Part shown: positions 43,457 through 52,291 of the stretch, piece by piece
Position numbering within the stretch: position 1 is the stretch's first letter
Layout of the letters: each line of letters begins with the position of its first letter
NCBI RefSeq assembly: GCF_008370495.1
Contig: NZ_VTUX01000001.1
Span: forward strand, 372,001-436,000
DNA: 64,000 bases
From: Pseudohalioglobus sediminis
GTDB taxonomy: Bacteria > Pseudomonadota > Gammaproteobacteria > Pseudomonadales > Halieaceae
Reading direction: 5' to 3'
Made by a program: the position numbers and the translations under genes
Notes under the pieces: generated by a model
Seen by the model: only the letters and a program-made list of their open reading frames with translations
The model's database searches: none
Told to the model about the DNA's origin: nothing

Positions 43457-43564
43457 GTGATCACCTGTTGCCTTGCTGTCATTGTTGTTATGTCGCGCCT
43501 GGCGCGACCAGGCTCTATTGAAACCGGGAAGGGCGCTGGCATCATCCTTCATTTGGGTTATGTA

Positions 43565-44428
43565 CTACTCAACCACGGCATCGCCAAAGGTTGTCGGGGC
43601 ACCGAAGAAGGCGCGGTGCGAAGGCGGCTGGCGGCCGTCCACATCGACAATTCCGTAGGCTTCAGCCAGCTCCGCGCCGACCCATACCTTGCCGCTGCGC
43701 GCCATGCGCTCACTGTCACGGTGCAGCGCATCGATCACGCGGCCGGTGAATTGCGGGCTTTCGCAGGTCTCAGCCAGGTCTGCATACATCTCCGGTTCTG
43801 CCTCAAACACCAGGCGGGTGCGTTCAGTGAGCAAGAGGCCCATCCAGATGGAAACCACAGCCACGTTATAGGGGCGGAAGTCCACGGCCATGTCGTGCGC
43901 CATCTTGTCCACCGCCGCCTTGCCGGCGCCGTACGCGGGGCCGTGCATGTAAATGCGTCCGCCGAACGATGAGGTATTGACCACCAGCGCCTGTTCACTG
44001 GCCAGCAGCAGGGGCGCGGCGTACCAGGTCGCGGCATAGTGTGATCGCATGCCCACGTTCCAGATATCGGTAAGTTCCAGGGGCTTTTCCCAGAACGGGC
44101 CCTTCTGGGTCAGGGCGTCGTGCAGGCTGGTGGCGTTATTGACCAGTATGTCCACCCTGCCCTGTTCTTCCTGGATCTGCCGGAAAATCGCCTGCACCTG
44201 TTGATCGTCTGCATGATCGCAGTACAGGGGAATGCCGACGCCGCCGGCGGCAGTCACCGCCTCGGCGGTCGCGGCAACCGTGCCCGGCAATGGCGCATCG
44301 CCCTCGTTGCGACTGCGGCCGGTGACATACACTGTGTCACCCGCGGCACCCAGCGCCAGCGCGATACCCTTGCCGGCCCCGCGACTGGCGCCGGTGACGA
44401 CGGCCACCCTGCTGTTGTGTTCGCCCAT
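43565..44428 (-). CDS. SDR family oxidoreductase (DHRS1-like)
   Basis: This 287-residue SDR has TGASRGAGKG (12-21), NNAT (97-100), Ser153/154, and Tyr166/Lys170 in YGAGK. The GRSRN after the second strand suggests NADP preference. The C-terminal region is longer than in classical SDRs and resembles DHRS1-type proteins, with ALHRDSERMARSGKVWVGAELAEAYGIVDVDGRQPPSHR. It is probably the first gene of a three-gene unit with the HsaA-like monooxygenase and the hydrolase (gap 108 bases). The substrate is unknown; an oxygenated ring or side-chain alcohol would fit. Confidence 0.88.
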   Translation of the reverse strand: MGEHNSRVAVVTGASRGAGKGIALALGAAGDTVYVTGRSRNEGDAPLPGTVAATAEAVTAAGGVGIPLYCDHADDQQVQAIFRQIQEEQGRVDILVNNATSLHDALTQKGPFWEKPLELTDIWNVGMRSHYAATWYAAPLLLASEQALVVNTSSFGGRIYMHGPAYGAGKAAVDKMAHDMAVDFRPYNVAVVSIWMGLLLTERTRLVFEAEPEMYADLAETCESPQFTGRVIDALHRDSERMARSGKVWVGAELAEAYGIVDVDGRQPPSHRAFFGAPTTFGDAVVE

Positions 44429-44542
44429 GGCTATGCTCCCTCCAGATTGCCGGCCTTACATCCTACGGGCTGATGACGGCGCGCGCGAACACGATTACCA
44501 TGCGTGCTGGTCACATAATTAACCCAGGTTGGACTTTTCGGT

Positions 44543-45283
44543 ATGAGACGCGGCGCAATCCTGCTGGCTGCAGTGTGCACACTTGTGGGCTTACTATCCG
44601 CCAGGAGTACCTGGGCTGAACCCCGGCAGGCCTACCATGGGGATGCGCCGCAATGGTTGCGCGCCGTGGGCAAGTTGCATGTTCCCGGCGTCACCTATCG
44701 CGATGGCTACAGCAGGCACCAGCAGGAAAACTGCAGCGGCACGCTGGTGTCCAGCGCCGGCAGCGACCGCGCCGACACCGTTATCACCGCCTGGCACTGC
44801 CTGGAGTTCTACCGCGACCTGTCGCGACCCATCACCTTCACACTGCTACTGGCCGACGGCGAGCGCATCGCCCGCGAGGCACACCGCCTGGCCGACGGCG
44901 GCGGCATGTATGCGGACTGGGCGGTGCTGCGCCTGCAACGTGCGGTTGATGTTGCCGATGTCCCCGCCCTGATCCCGCACCCTGCACGCGCGGATCCAGC
45001 GCGCGCGGTCACCATGGCCGGCTACTCTGGCGATCCCGGGCTGGGCCGGCATGGTGAAGCACTCACCTTTCATGCCGGTTGCCGTATCACCCGTCAACAG
45101 CGGGGCGAGAGTGAGAGCGATTGCAGCGCCTACAAAGGCGCTTCAGGTGGTGCCGTGGTACAGGTCTCGGCAACGGGGGAGGCCTACTTCAGTGGTGTTA
45201 TCTCGCGGGGCGACGGCGAACGCGTCAGCCTGTTTGTGCCGGTCTCGGGCTTTCGCGGCCCGCTCAACCGGTTTCTGAACTAG
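44543..45283 (+). CDS. secreted trypsin-like serine peptidase
   Basis: This 246-residue protein has a signal peptide ending STWA. The chymotrypsin-type triad can be read: His85 in TAWHC, Asp125 in ADWAVLRL and Ser201 in [10 protein letters not shown]. Cysteines near His85 (NCSG, HC) and Ser201 (DCSAY) could form disulfides. The size indicates a single protease domain without PDZ, so it is not DegP-like. It is expected in the periplasm or outside the cell. Its stop overlaps the trhO stop by four bases, tail to tail. Confidence 0.85.
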   Translation: MRRGAILLAAVCTLVGLLSARSTWAEPRQAYHGDAPQWLRAVGKLHVPGVTYRDGYSRHQQENCSGTLVSSAGSDRADTVITAWHCLEFYRDLSRPITFTLLLADGERIAREAHRLADGGGMYADWAVLRLQRAVDVADVPALIPHPARADPARAVTMAGYSGDPGLGRHGEALTFHAGCRITRQQRGESESDCSAYKGASGGAVVQVSATGEAYFSGVISRGDGERVSLFVPVSGFRGPLNRFLN

Positions 45284-46245
45284 GGCTTGTTCACACTAAC
45301 TGAGTTAGCCCCGGGTTTGCGCTGGCGTTCCGGCGCCGGCGCGCCCACGTGGCGCTCGCCCCGGGCTGCCGCCAGTTCCATCTGCTTCTGGCGCTCGCTG
45401 AAACGCTCGATCTGCTCCGCGCTCAAGCTGTCGTGGCAATGCGGGCAGCACACGCCCTTGCGATACAGCGGTGACAGCTTGTCTTCCTCCGTGATCGGCA
45501 TACGACAGCCATAGCACTGGTCGTACTGTCCCTTCTCCAGGCGATGGTTCACCGCGACCCGGTTGTCGAACACGAAGCACTCACCCTCCCAGGTGCTGTC
45601 CTTCTCGGGCACTTCCTCCAGGTACTTGAGGATGCCGCCCTGCAGGTGATACACCTCCTCGAAGCCCTCCTGCAACATGAAAGCGGAGGCCTTTTCACAG
45701 CGGATACCGCCGGTGCAGAACATGGCGACCTTTTTTTGCCTGGCGGGATCGAGATTCTCGCGCACGTAGCCGGGAAAATCGCGAAAGCTGGTGGTGTGCG
45801 GGTCCACGGCGCCGCGGAAACTGCCGATACTGCACTCATAATCGTTGCGCGTGTCGATGAGCAGCACATCGGGGTCGTTCACGAGGGCATTCCAGTCCTG
45901 CGGTGCCACGTAGGTGCCCACCACCTTGTTGGGGTCAATGTCCTCCACGCCCATGGTGACGATTTCCCGCTTGAGTTTCACTTTCATGCGGTAAAACGGC
46001 ATGGATTCGTCGAAGGATTCCTTGTGTTCCAGCGCCGCCAGCCGCGGGTCGGCCCGCAGGTAGTCGAGCACCCGGTCGATCCCCTCCCTGCTGCCCGCTA
46101 TGGTGCCGTTGATACCCTCCTGCGCCAGCAGCAGGGTGCCCTTGACACCGGCGTCCCGGCAGACGTCCAGCAACGGCTCGCGCAGGGCGCGATAATCCTC
46201 CAGGGTGACGAAGCGATACAGTGCGGCTACAACGATTTCAGACAT
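45280..46245 (-). CDS. trhO: tRNA uridine(34) hydroxylase TrhO
   Basis: This 321-residue rhodanese-domain protein of the YceA/TrhO family has an N-terminal ferredoxin-like region ([25 protein letters not shown], then [17 protein letters not shown]). The rhodanese domain has Cys177 in [13 protein letters not shown], and a cysteine-rich tail follows ([15 protein letters not shown]). TrhO uses oxygen to hydroxylate U34 in tRNA wobble positions, the first step to cmo5U/mo5U. It is followed on the same strand by no gene, and bolA lies six bases upstream, so the two form an operon. Confidence 0.95.
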   Translation of the reverse strand: MSEIVVAALYRFVTLEDYRALREPLLDVCRDAGVKGTLLLAQEGINGTIAGSREGIDRVLDYLRADPRLAALEHKESFDESMPFYRMKVKLKREIVTMGVEDIDPNKVVGTYVAPQDWNALVNDPDVLLIDTRNDYECSIGSFRGAVDPHTTSFRDFPGYVRENLDPARQKKVAMFCTGGIRCEKASAFMLQEGFEEVYHLQGGILKYLEEVPEKDSTWEGECFVFDNRVAVNHRLEKGQYDQCYGCRMPITEEDKLSPLYRKGVCCPHCHDSLSAEQIERFSERQKQMELAAARGERHVGAPAPERQRKPGANSVSVNKP

Positions 46246-46251
46246 GCCAGC

Positions 46252-46572
46252 TCAGGCCTCCGCTTTCGAGCCGCCGAGGCAATCCGGGGAGTCGGGAGCA
46301 CCCTGCTGCCGCGCGGACCACTCATCACCGGTATAGGTATGCAACGCCAGTGCATGCACCGGACCGGCCAGTTGTTCGGCCAGCGCCGCATAAACCAGCT
46401 GGTGGCGGGCGACCTTGCGCTTGCCATCGAATACCGCACTGACCAGCACCACCTTGAAATGCGTCTCCGAGTTCGGCGGCACGCTGTGCATGTGACTCTC
46501 GTTGACGACCTCAAGGTGTGCAGGGTCAAACTGCTGCTCGAGTGTCTGCTGTATCTGCTGCTGCACCTGCAT
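46252..46572 (-). CDS. bolA: BolA family protein
   Basis: The 106-residue BolA fold shows LEVVNESHMHSVPPNSETHFKVVLVSAVFDGKRKVARHQLVYAAL, with the conserved His of NESHMH and the helix-turn-helix-like RHQLVY. BolA proteins pair with monothiol glutaredoxins in iron-sulfur trafficking or act in stress morphology. The C-terminal tail (about 20 residues, DEWSARQQGAPDSPDCLGG) is typical of the subgroup. It is the first gene of the bolA-trhO unit. Confidence 0.93.
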   Translation of the reverse strand: MQVQQQIQQTLEQQFDPAHLEVVNESHMHSVPPNSETHFKVVLVSAVFDGKRKVARHQLVYAALAEQLAGPVHALALHTYTGDEWSARQQGAPDSPDCLGGSKAEA

Positions 46573-46607
46573 TCATCTACCTCCTGTTGTGCACTGCGAT
46601 TATACGC

Positions 46608-47645
46608 CTAGTCACGGCGTAATTCCGCGCGAAACTGCCCGGGGGTCTGCCCCGTCCACTTCTTGAAGGAGCGGTGGAAGGCGCTGGGATCGGTGAAACC
46701 GAGCTGCAGGGCGACCTCGTTAATAGACAGGTCGCGGCGATTCAGGCACAGCTTGGCGGCCTCGCAGCGAGCGTGATCTTTTAGCTGCTGGAAGGTGGTG
46801 CCTTCGCGCTTGAGTCGGCGGCGCAGGGTCGGGGCAGACATATTCAGTGCGCTGCTGATCACCTCAAAACCGGGAAAGCCCTCGCTGAAGTCATGCCCGA
46901 TCATGGCCTTGACCTGGGCCGACAGGTTGTTGCTGTCGGGGTCGTTGTCCATCAGCAGTAACTGATAGGGCGCGGTGCGTAGAAACGCTTCCAGTGAATA
47001 CTGCGTGTGTACGATCGGCCATACCAGGCACTCACTGTCGAAGTACAGCAAATCCATGGACTGATTGAAATATATCGGGCAGCGGAACAGCGCCTCGTAT
47101 TTCTCGGGCTTATCCGGCGGTTCCCCGGTAAAATCCACGCGCTGCAGTTCAATCGGCCTGCCACAGAGCCAGCCAAAGAAACGGTGCCAGACCGACAGGC
47201 CATAGGCATCGGCAACGTCAACCTGCGGCCGACTGGTGCGGTCCATGGTGCGGTAGCCAACGCGTGCAAACTGTTCACTGAAATTGGTGTACAGCTGGCT
47301 TTTCTCATCGAAAAACGTGCGATAGAACTCGGATGTGCGCCGGATAGCCTGCCCCAGGTTCTCACAGGAGATCACGCAATAACACATCATGCGAAACGCC
47401 CCCGGTGCCACCAGGTCGCTGCCGGTCACGCCGAAGGTCTTATCCTGCAACAGGCTCAATACGTGCTGGTACACGCGCGAGTACTGCATGGCACTGACCT
47501 CGCTGCGGTAACCGGGTGCGGACTCATCCAGGGGATCAAAATCCAGCCCCGCCTCGGCCAGTACAGCGGAAAAATCGTAGCCCCGGTCACCTACCATCTT
47601 CAGCAGGGTGCGCATAAATCGGGTGGGGACACGGTCGCTCATCAT
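46608..47645 (-). CDS. AraC family transcriptional regulator (OruR/ArgR-like)
   Basis: The 345-residue protein has an N-terminal Arabinose_bd-type domain (about 20-210; LDFDPLDESAPGYRSEVSAMQYSRVYQH, VAPGAFRMMCYC). Its C-terminal double helix-turn-helix (about 245-340) includes SAPTLRRRLKREGTTFQQLKD and the signature INEVALQLGFTDPSAFHRSFKKWTGQTPGQFR. This layout is common in regulators of amino acid, lipid or aromatic catabolism. It is divergent from the unknown gene at 47758; the target is not evident. Confidence 0.9.
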   Translation of the reverse strand: MMSDRVPTRFMRTLLKMVGDRGYDFSAVLAEAGLDFDPLDESAPGYRSEVSAMQYSRVYQHVLSLLQDKTFGVTGSDLVAPGAFRMMCYCVISCENLGQAIRRTSEFYRTFFDEKSQLYTNFSEQFARVGYRTMDRTSRPQVDVADAYGLSVWHRFFGWLCGRPIELQRVDFTGEPPDKPEKYEALFRCPIYFNQSMDLLYFDSECLVWPIVHTQYSLEAFLRTAPYQLLLMDNDPDSNNLSAQVKAMIGHDFSEGFPGFEVISSALNMSAPTLRRRLKREGTTFQQLKDHARCEAAKLCLNRRDLSINEVALQLGFTDPSAFHRSFKKWTGQTPGQFRAELRRD

Positions 47646-47757
47646 TCACCTGGCAGTTAATTGAGCGGGGCATAGTAACAGACTCACCCGGTCTGCAAAC
47701 AAGACCACCGCTGCCATTCAGCGTATACTGGCCCAGAGCCGAAATGGGAGAAACGCC

Positions 47758-48570
47758 ATGGGATCGCGCTATAACATCTATTATGCGGGCGAGGTACTGC
47801 CAGGGCACAACCAGGCAACAGTGCGGGAACAGTTGCGCAAGCTGTTCAAAGCCAGCGATGCGGTGCTGGACAAGCTGTTCAGTGGCAGCGAACAGCTGGT
47901 AAAGCGGGAGTGTGACAAGACCACCGCGCTGAAATACAAACAGGCGATGGAGCAAGCCGGCGCGCAACCGGTGATCAAGGTGGTGCGCGATGACAGCACC
48001 GCGCCGGCAGCGCCCTCACCTGAACCGGCGCCAGAGCGCAAGCTGACCATGGCCGAGCGCGTGGCCGCACTGGCCTCGGCACCCGATGTGGGCCTCAACG
48101 CGGCGGAGCAGGCGCAGGCGGCAGAACCGGAAATCGATGAAGAGACCGGCTGGCAGCTGGAACCGGTGGGCGCGGATATTCTCCGGCCCGAGGAGCGGCG
48201 CCAGCCAATCGTGGCCGCCATCGACATCTCCGCACTGGACCTGGCAGCCGATACCGGCAACCTGGCTCCGGAGCGCCCACCGGCGCCGGCGGCGCCGGCA
48301 ACAGATCACCTGAGCATGGGCGCAGTGGGCGACAGTATCCCTACCCTGCCCTCTGACCAGCCCCCACTGCAACCGGATACCAGCTTAATCGCGCTGTCCC
48401 CAGAGGGCACCGACTTCGCCGACTGCGCGCCTCCCGAACCGGCGCCACCGCCGGTAGACCTGTCGAGCATGGACCTGGCGCCTGAAGGCAGCGATGTGCT
48501 GGAAGAAAAGTACCGCAACAAGCCGGCGCCCGCAGCCCCGGGAACAGATCATATTTCGCTGCAGGAATAG
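47758..48570 (+). CDS. conserved unknown protein with Pro/Ala-rich tail
   Basis: I do not know a function. The first 75 residues form a compact conserved head (RYNIYYAGEVLPGHNQATVREQLRKLFKA, then LDKLFSGSEQLVKRECDKTTALKYKQAMEQAGAQPVI), like heads seen in uncharacterised gammaproteobacterial proteins. The remaining 195 residues are low-complexity Pro/Ala-rich with short repeated motifs: GADIL, SPEGTDF, APEGSDVL, and paired TDHLSM/TDHISL. There is no signal peptide or membrane helix. It stands alone, convergent with the sensor kinase gene (17 bases between stops). Confidence 0.75.
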   Translation: MGSRYNIYYAGEVLPGHNQATVREQLRKLFKASDAVLDKLFSGSEQLVKRECDKTTALKYKQAMEQAGAQPVIKVVRDDSTAPAAPSPEPAPERKLTMAERVAALASAPDVGLNAAEQAQAAEPEIDEETGWQLEPVGADILRPEERRQPIVAAIDISALDLAADTGNLAPERPPAPAAPATDHLSMGAVGDSIPTLPSDQPPLQPDTSLIALSPEGTDFADCAPPEPAPPPVDLSSMDLAPEGSDVLEEKYRNKPAPAAPGTDHISLQE

Positions 48571-48587
48571 CGCGGGCAGCACTGCAC

Positions 48588-49958
48588 TCAAGCCAGCTCG
48601 ATAAGCACCCGCAACCCCGGCTGGTTGTCTTCCAGGTCCACAGTGCCGCCGTGGTAATGTGCAATCGCCTGGGCCATGCTCAGGCCCAGGCCGTGACCGG
48701 GCAGGGCCGAACGACTTGGTTCCACACGGTAGAAGCGCCGAAACACATCCTTCCAGTGCTCAGCAGATATGCCGGGGCCGCTATCGGCAATGACGATGCG
48801 ATGGCCCGCCCGCGCGCTGTTGCGCTCGAGGCTGACAGACACCAAACCCGAAGCCGGGGTGTACTTGATGGCATTGTCCAGCACGTTGGCAAACAGCTGG
48901 AACAACAGGTCGGCCTCCCCGAGGCAGTGGGCGCTGGGCAGGGTTGCCAACTGCAGGTCAATGGACTTTTCCTGGGCCAGGGGCTCATACAGTTCCACCA
49001 CGTCCCTGAGCAACTGCCCCAGGTCCACCTCCGTCTCACCGCTGAAACGGCTGCCCGCCTCCAGTGCGCTGATCCGCAGCACGGCATTGAACGATGCCAG
49101 CAGGGCGTCACAATCGGCGATCAGGTCCTCCACCCGGTTGGCATCCTGCTCGGACAAATCGTGCGCCAGCTGGCTAAGCTGGTTCCGCAGCCGCGCCAGT
49201 GGTGTACGCAGGTCGTGGGCGATGTTGTCGGAGACACTGCGCACGCCGTGCATCAGGGCTTCAATCTGGTCCAGCATGCGATTGATCACCCCGGCCAGTT
49301 CCCGCACCTGCCCCTTTTCCGCGTCAGCGTCGATGCGCTGTGAGGGGTCGCCGCGCACGATCCGCGACATCTCCCTGCCCAGCCACTCGAAGCGCTGCAG
49401 GCTGCGGGCAGCGGCGAAATACCCCCCCACCAGGCCAAGCACAATGGTGACCAGCATGGTGCGCACCAGCGTGTGCAGCACCAGCCGTCCCTGGGCTACC
49501 GCCTGTTCAAAACTGCGTGCCACCACCACGCGGTAGTCCTCTCCCAGGGCTACCTCCCGGGCCAGGAATTCCACATCTACGGATTCACCCCATTCCAGCA
49601 GGGCCAGCTCAAACCCCAGCCAGCCGCCATCGAATTCCCGGTAAGCCGACGCCTGCGGCAAATCCCCGGCGAGCTTGGTACCCTCGACATCGGTGACCAG
49701 GTAGTAGAAGTGATCGGCGATACTGATCTTGCCCTGGTCTTCGACGTACTGCCGCACACCGGGCAGTCCCTGCCCATCGTAGATAAGCTGCAGTGTCTCC
49801 TCCTCGTCGACGATGCTCTGTGACAGCTCGGAGAAATAGTTGTAGCTGTAGATGGAGTACATACCCACCACCACCAGGAATACTGTGGCGCTGAGCACCA
49901 GCAGGTAGCGGGCGATGTAACGGAAGGTAAGGCTGCTGATAACCTTGTGCGCCTGCAC
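48588..49958 (-). CDS. two-component sensor histidine kinase
   Basis: The 456-residue kinase starts at GTG immediately after the response-regulator TGA, with GGGGAGG upstream. It has an N-terminal membrane helix (YLLVLSATVFLVVVGMYSI), a periplasmic sensor (about 40-160), a second helix (TMLVTIVLGLVGGYFAA) and HAMP. HisKA carries His248 (NIAHDLRTPLARL), and the ATPase has an N-box (LFANVLDNAIKYT), IADSGPGIS and GHGLGLSMAQAI. The sensor domain is not recognised. It acts with the regulator encoded upstream. Confidence 0.94.
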   Translation of the reverse strand: MQAHKVISSLTFRYIARYLLVLSATVFLVVVGMYSIYSYNYFSELSQSIVDEEETLQLIYDGQGLPGVRQYVEDQGKISIADHFYYLVTDVEGTKLAGDLPQASAYREFDGGWLGFELALLEWGESVDVEFLAREVALGEDYRVVVARSFEQAVAQGRLVLHTLVRTMLVTIVLGLVGGYFAAARSLQRFEWLGREMSRIVRGDPSQRIDADAEKGQVRELAGVINRMLDQIEALMHGVRSVSDNIAHDLRTPLARLRNQLSQLAHDLSEQDANRVEDLIADCDALLASFNAVLRISALEAGSRFSGETEVDLGQLLRDVVELYEPLAQEKSIDLQLATLPSAHCLGEADLLFQLFANVLDNAIKYTPASGLVSVSLERNSARAGHRIVIADSGPGISAEHWKDVFRRFYRVEPSRSALPGHGLGLSMAQAIAHYHGGTVDLEDNQPGLRVLIELA

Positions 49959-50642
49959 TCAGTCCTCCCCGGCACCCAGGCGGTAACCGGCGCCGCGAAC
50001 GGTGGCCAGCAACGGTGTGGCGAAATCCTTGTCGATCTTCTGGCGCAAGCGGGATATGTGCACATCAATCACGTTGGTCTGCGGGTCGAAGTTGTAACCC
50101 CAGACATGCTGCAGCAGCATGGCCCGGGTCACGACCTGCCCGGCGTGACGCATCAGGTACTCCAGCAGTTTGTACTCCCGTGGCTGCAGCGGTATCAGCT
50201 GCCCGTCGCGCACTACCCGCTGCTGCAACAGGTCCATCACCATATCCGCCACCTGCAGCGACGTGGCCACCTCGCTGCTGCTGGTCGCGCGCCGGTGCAA
50301 TACCTGCAGGCGCGCCAGCAACTCGTCCATGGAAAAGGGTTTGGCCAGGTAGTCATCGGCGCCGCTGTGCAGCCCCTGCACCCTGTCGTCGACCTCCCCG
50401 AGGGCGCTGAGCACCAGCACGGGTGTGGTTTTGCCGGCCTGGCGCAGGTCACGGATCAGGGTCAGGCCATCACGGCCCGGCAACATGCGATCCACCACCC
50501 AGACGTCAAAGGTCTCATTGCAGGCAGTCGCATAGCCCTGGTCACCGTTGTCGCAGCGCGTAAGGCCACAGCCTGCACGCACCAGCTCGGCGCCGATAAA
50601 CTCGGCAACGGCGTCGTCATCCTCGACCAGCAGTATGTTCAT
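49959..50642 (-). CDS. OmpR family response regulator
   Basis: The start was chosen at the ATG at 50642, which begins MNILLVEDDD; an earlier ATG adds eight residues. The receiver domain has the acidic pocket (Glu7, Asp8, Asp9), phospho-acceptor Asp51 (VVDRMLPGRDG) and Lys101 (LAKPF). The C-terminal winged helix has LQPREYKLLEYLMRHAGQVVTRAMLLQHVWGYNFDPQTNVIDVHISRLRQKID. It is followed at once by its histidine kinase gene. The regulated genes cannot be told. Confidence 0.95.
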   Translation of the reverse strand: MNILLVEDDDAVAEFIGAELVRAGCGLTRCDNGDQGYATACNETFDVWVVDRMLPGRDGLTLIRDLRQAGKTTPVLVLSALGEVDDRVQGLHSGADDYLAKPFSMDELLARLQVLHRRATSSSEVATSLQVADMVMDLLQQRVVRDGQLIPLQPREYKLLEYLMRHAGQVVTRAMLLQHVWGYNFDPQTNVIDVHISRLRQKIDKDFATPLLATVRGAGYRLGAGED

Positions 50643-50745
50643 GGCAGGGCTCATATAACGCGGCAATGTAGCATGTGCCCCCTCGCTGCAGAAGCCGCCT
50701 GAGGGCGATACCCGGGTTCATTACCAATCCTTAATCAGCAGGCAT

Positions 50746-51225
50746 TTGATGATAAACTCCGCGACCATGAACACAACGCCAGAAAAACTGCCCTCCCCGT
50801 CCCTGCTGCGGCACCTGATCTCCATGGTTTACGATGGCCTGCTGGTCATCGCGCTGATTTTCGTGGTGTACGCCATCGCCCTGGGTATTGTGGTGAAGGC
50901 CAGCGGGGGCGAACAGGAAGTGCTCAATCCGCACCTGGGCCAGGCGCTGATAGTATTCAGCCTGGTGGCTTTCTACAGTGCATTCTGGATGAAAGACGGC
51001 CAGACGCTGGGTATGCAGGCGTGGCGCATCAAGCTGGTGGCCAGTGATGGCGGCAAGCTGCGCTGGCACCAGGCCATCATCCGCTGCGCCGCAGCGGCCC
51101 TTTCCGCAGGCTGCCTGGGTATGGGGTATTTATGGAAGCTGGTGGACCGCAACCAGCGCTACTGGCATGACTACCTCAGCGGCACTGAACTGATCCTGCT
51201 GCCCAAGAGCAGTCGCGACAAATAG
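50746..51225 (+). CDS. RDD family membrane protein
   Basis: This protein of about 150-159 residues has the RDD motif variant (LRHLISMVYDGLLVIALIF) and three membrane helices. A conserved centre reads WMKDGQTLGMQAWRIKLV, and RNQRYWHDYLSGTELIL is at the end. The first ATG (50746) has AGG five bases upstream, but the ATG at 50767 gives a more usual N-terminus. RDD genes often accompany lptG in gammaproteobacteria, as here (convergent, five bases apart). The role is unknown, perhaps transport or cation/proton exchange. Confidence 0.88.
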   Translation: MMINSATMNTTPEKLPSPSLLRHLISMVYDGLLVIALIFVVYAIALGIVVKASGGEQEVLNPHLGQALIVFSLVAFYSAFWMKDGQTLGMQAWRIKLVASDGGKLRWHQAIIRCAAAALSAGCLGMGYLWKLVDRNQRYWHDYLSGTELILLPKSSRDK

Positions 51226-51229
51226 TGGC

Positions 51230-52291
51230 TCAGCGCGCCCGCGCCAACAACAGCATACCGAACAACAGGCACACCAGTATGGGCACCAGCGCCGCGTAAA
51301 TCGGCGGGAACCCGAACACCAGACTGGCCGGCCCCAGCAGGTCCTGGCTGGTGCGAAAGACAATACCCACGATCACGCCGGAGAAAATACGGAACCCCAT
51401 GGTGCCCTCACGCAAGGGCCCGAAGATGAAGGAAATCGCCACCAGCACCAGGCCGCCGATCGCCGCGGGTTGCAGCACCTTGCGCCAGAGGGCCAGCTGG
51501 TAGTCCTCGGAGTCAAGGCCCTGCAATTGCAGGTAGCGACTGTAGCGATACAGGTCCGCCAGCCGCAGCTGGTCCGGCTCCATTACCTCGAGGGTTAACA
51601 GTTCCGGCGTAATGCCGGTGTCCCAGCGCATGGTCTCGTAGGTTTCGCGGGTCGTCTGCCAGCTGCTGAACCGGGTCTGCACCACCTCTTCCATGACCCA
51701 GTAGTCGCCCTCGAAAGTGGCGCGCCGGGCGCGCAGTGACGACACCATGCGCAACTTCGCATCAAACTGCAGCAGGGTGATGCCGTGAACCACACCCTCG
51801 GCCTCGAGGGCATTGAAATGCAGGAAAGTATCACCCTCGCGGTTCCACAGACCGTGGCGGCCGGCGAAGCTCTCCCCCGGGTTCTGCGCCAGGGCGCGCT
51901 GGGTTTCGGCCCACTGGTCTGTTTTCGGGGCCACGAACTCGCCCAGCAGGAAACCGAGCACGGCTATCAATAACGCGGGTTTCATCGCCATCCACACCAG
52001 CCGGCCAATGGACACGCCCGCCGCGCGCATGACCACCAGTTCACTGGAGCTGGCTAGCTGCCCCAGGCCGAGCATACAGCCGATCAGGCCGGCGAAAGGT
52101 ATGTACTCGTAGAACCGGCCCGGCAGTGTCAGCAGGATGTACAGGCTGACCTGGACGAAGCTGTAGGTCTCGGAAATGTTGTCGGCCTCATCAATGAATG
52201 CGGCGATGGCATCGAGGCCCACGATGACCACCAGCACCAGGGCGATAGCCGCGAACACGGTCCAGCCCACGTAGCGGTCAAGCTTGCGCAC
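51230..52291 (-). CDS. lptG: LPS export ABC transporter permease LptG
   Basis: The GTG at 52291 (GGAG upstream) is the likely start; it overlaps the lptF end by 14 bases. The 353-residue protein has six membrane helices in the YjgP/YjgQ pattern: YVGWTVFAAIALVLVVIVGL, PFAGLIGCMLGLGQLASSSELVVMRAAGVS (coupling helix) and FGPLREGTMGFRIFSGVIVGIVFRTSQDL. A periplasmic beta-jellyroll lies between residues about 130 and 260. With LptF and LptB2 it extracts LPS from the inner membrane and passes it to LptC/LptA. Confidence 0.95.
   Translation of the reverse strand: MRKLDRYVGWTVFAAIALVLVVIVGLDAIAAFIDEADNISETYSFVQVSLYILLTLPGRFYEYIPFAGLIGCMLGLGQLASSSELVVMRAAGVSIGRLVWMAMKPALLIAVLGFLLGEFVAPKTDQWAETQRALAQNPGESFAGRHGLWNREGDTFLHFNALEAEGVVHGITLLQFDAKLRMVSSLRARRATFEGDYWVMEEVVQTRFSSWQTTRETYETMRWDTGITPELLTLEVMEPDQLRLADLYRYSRYLQLQGLDSEDYQLALWRKVLQPAAIGGLVLVAISFIFGPLREGTMGFRIFSGVIVGIVFRTSQDLLGPASLVFGFPPIYAALVPILVCLLFGMLLLARAR

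Noticed and set aside
45544-46611. 355-codon plus-strand open frame
   Set aside because: It is antisense to trhO and bolA, which are well supported.
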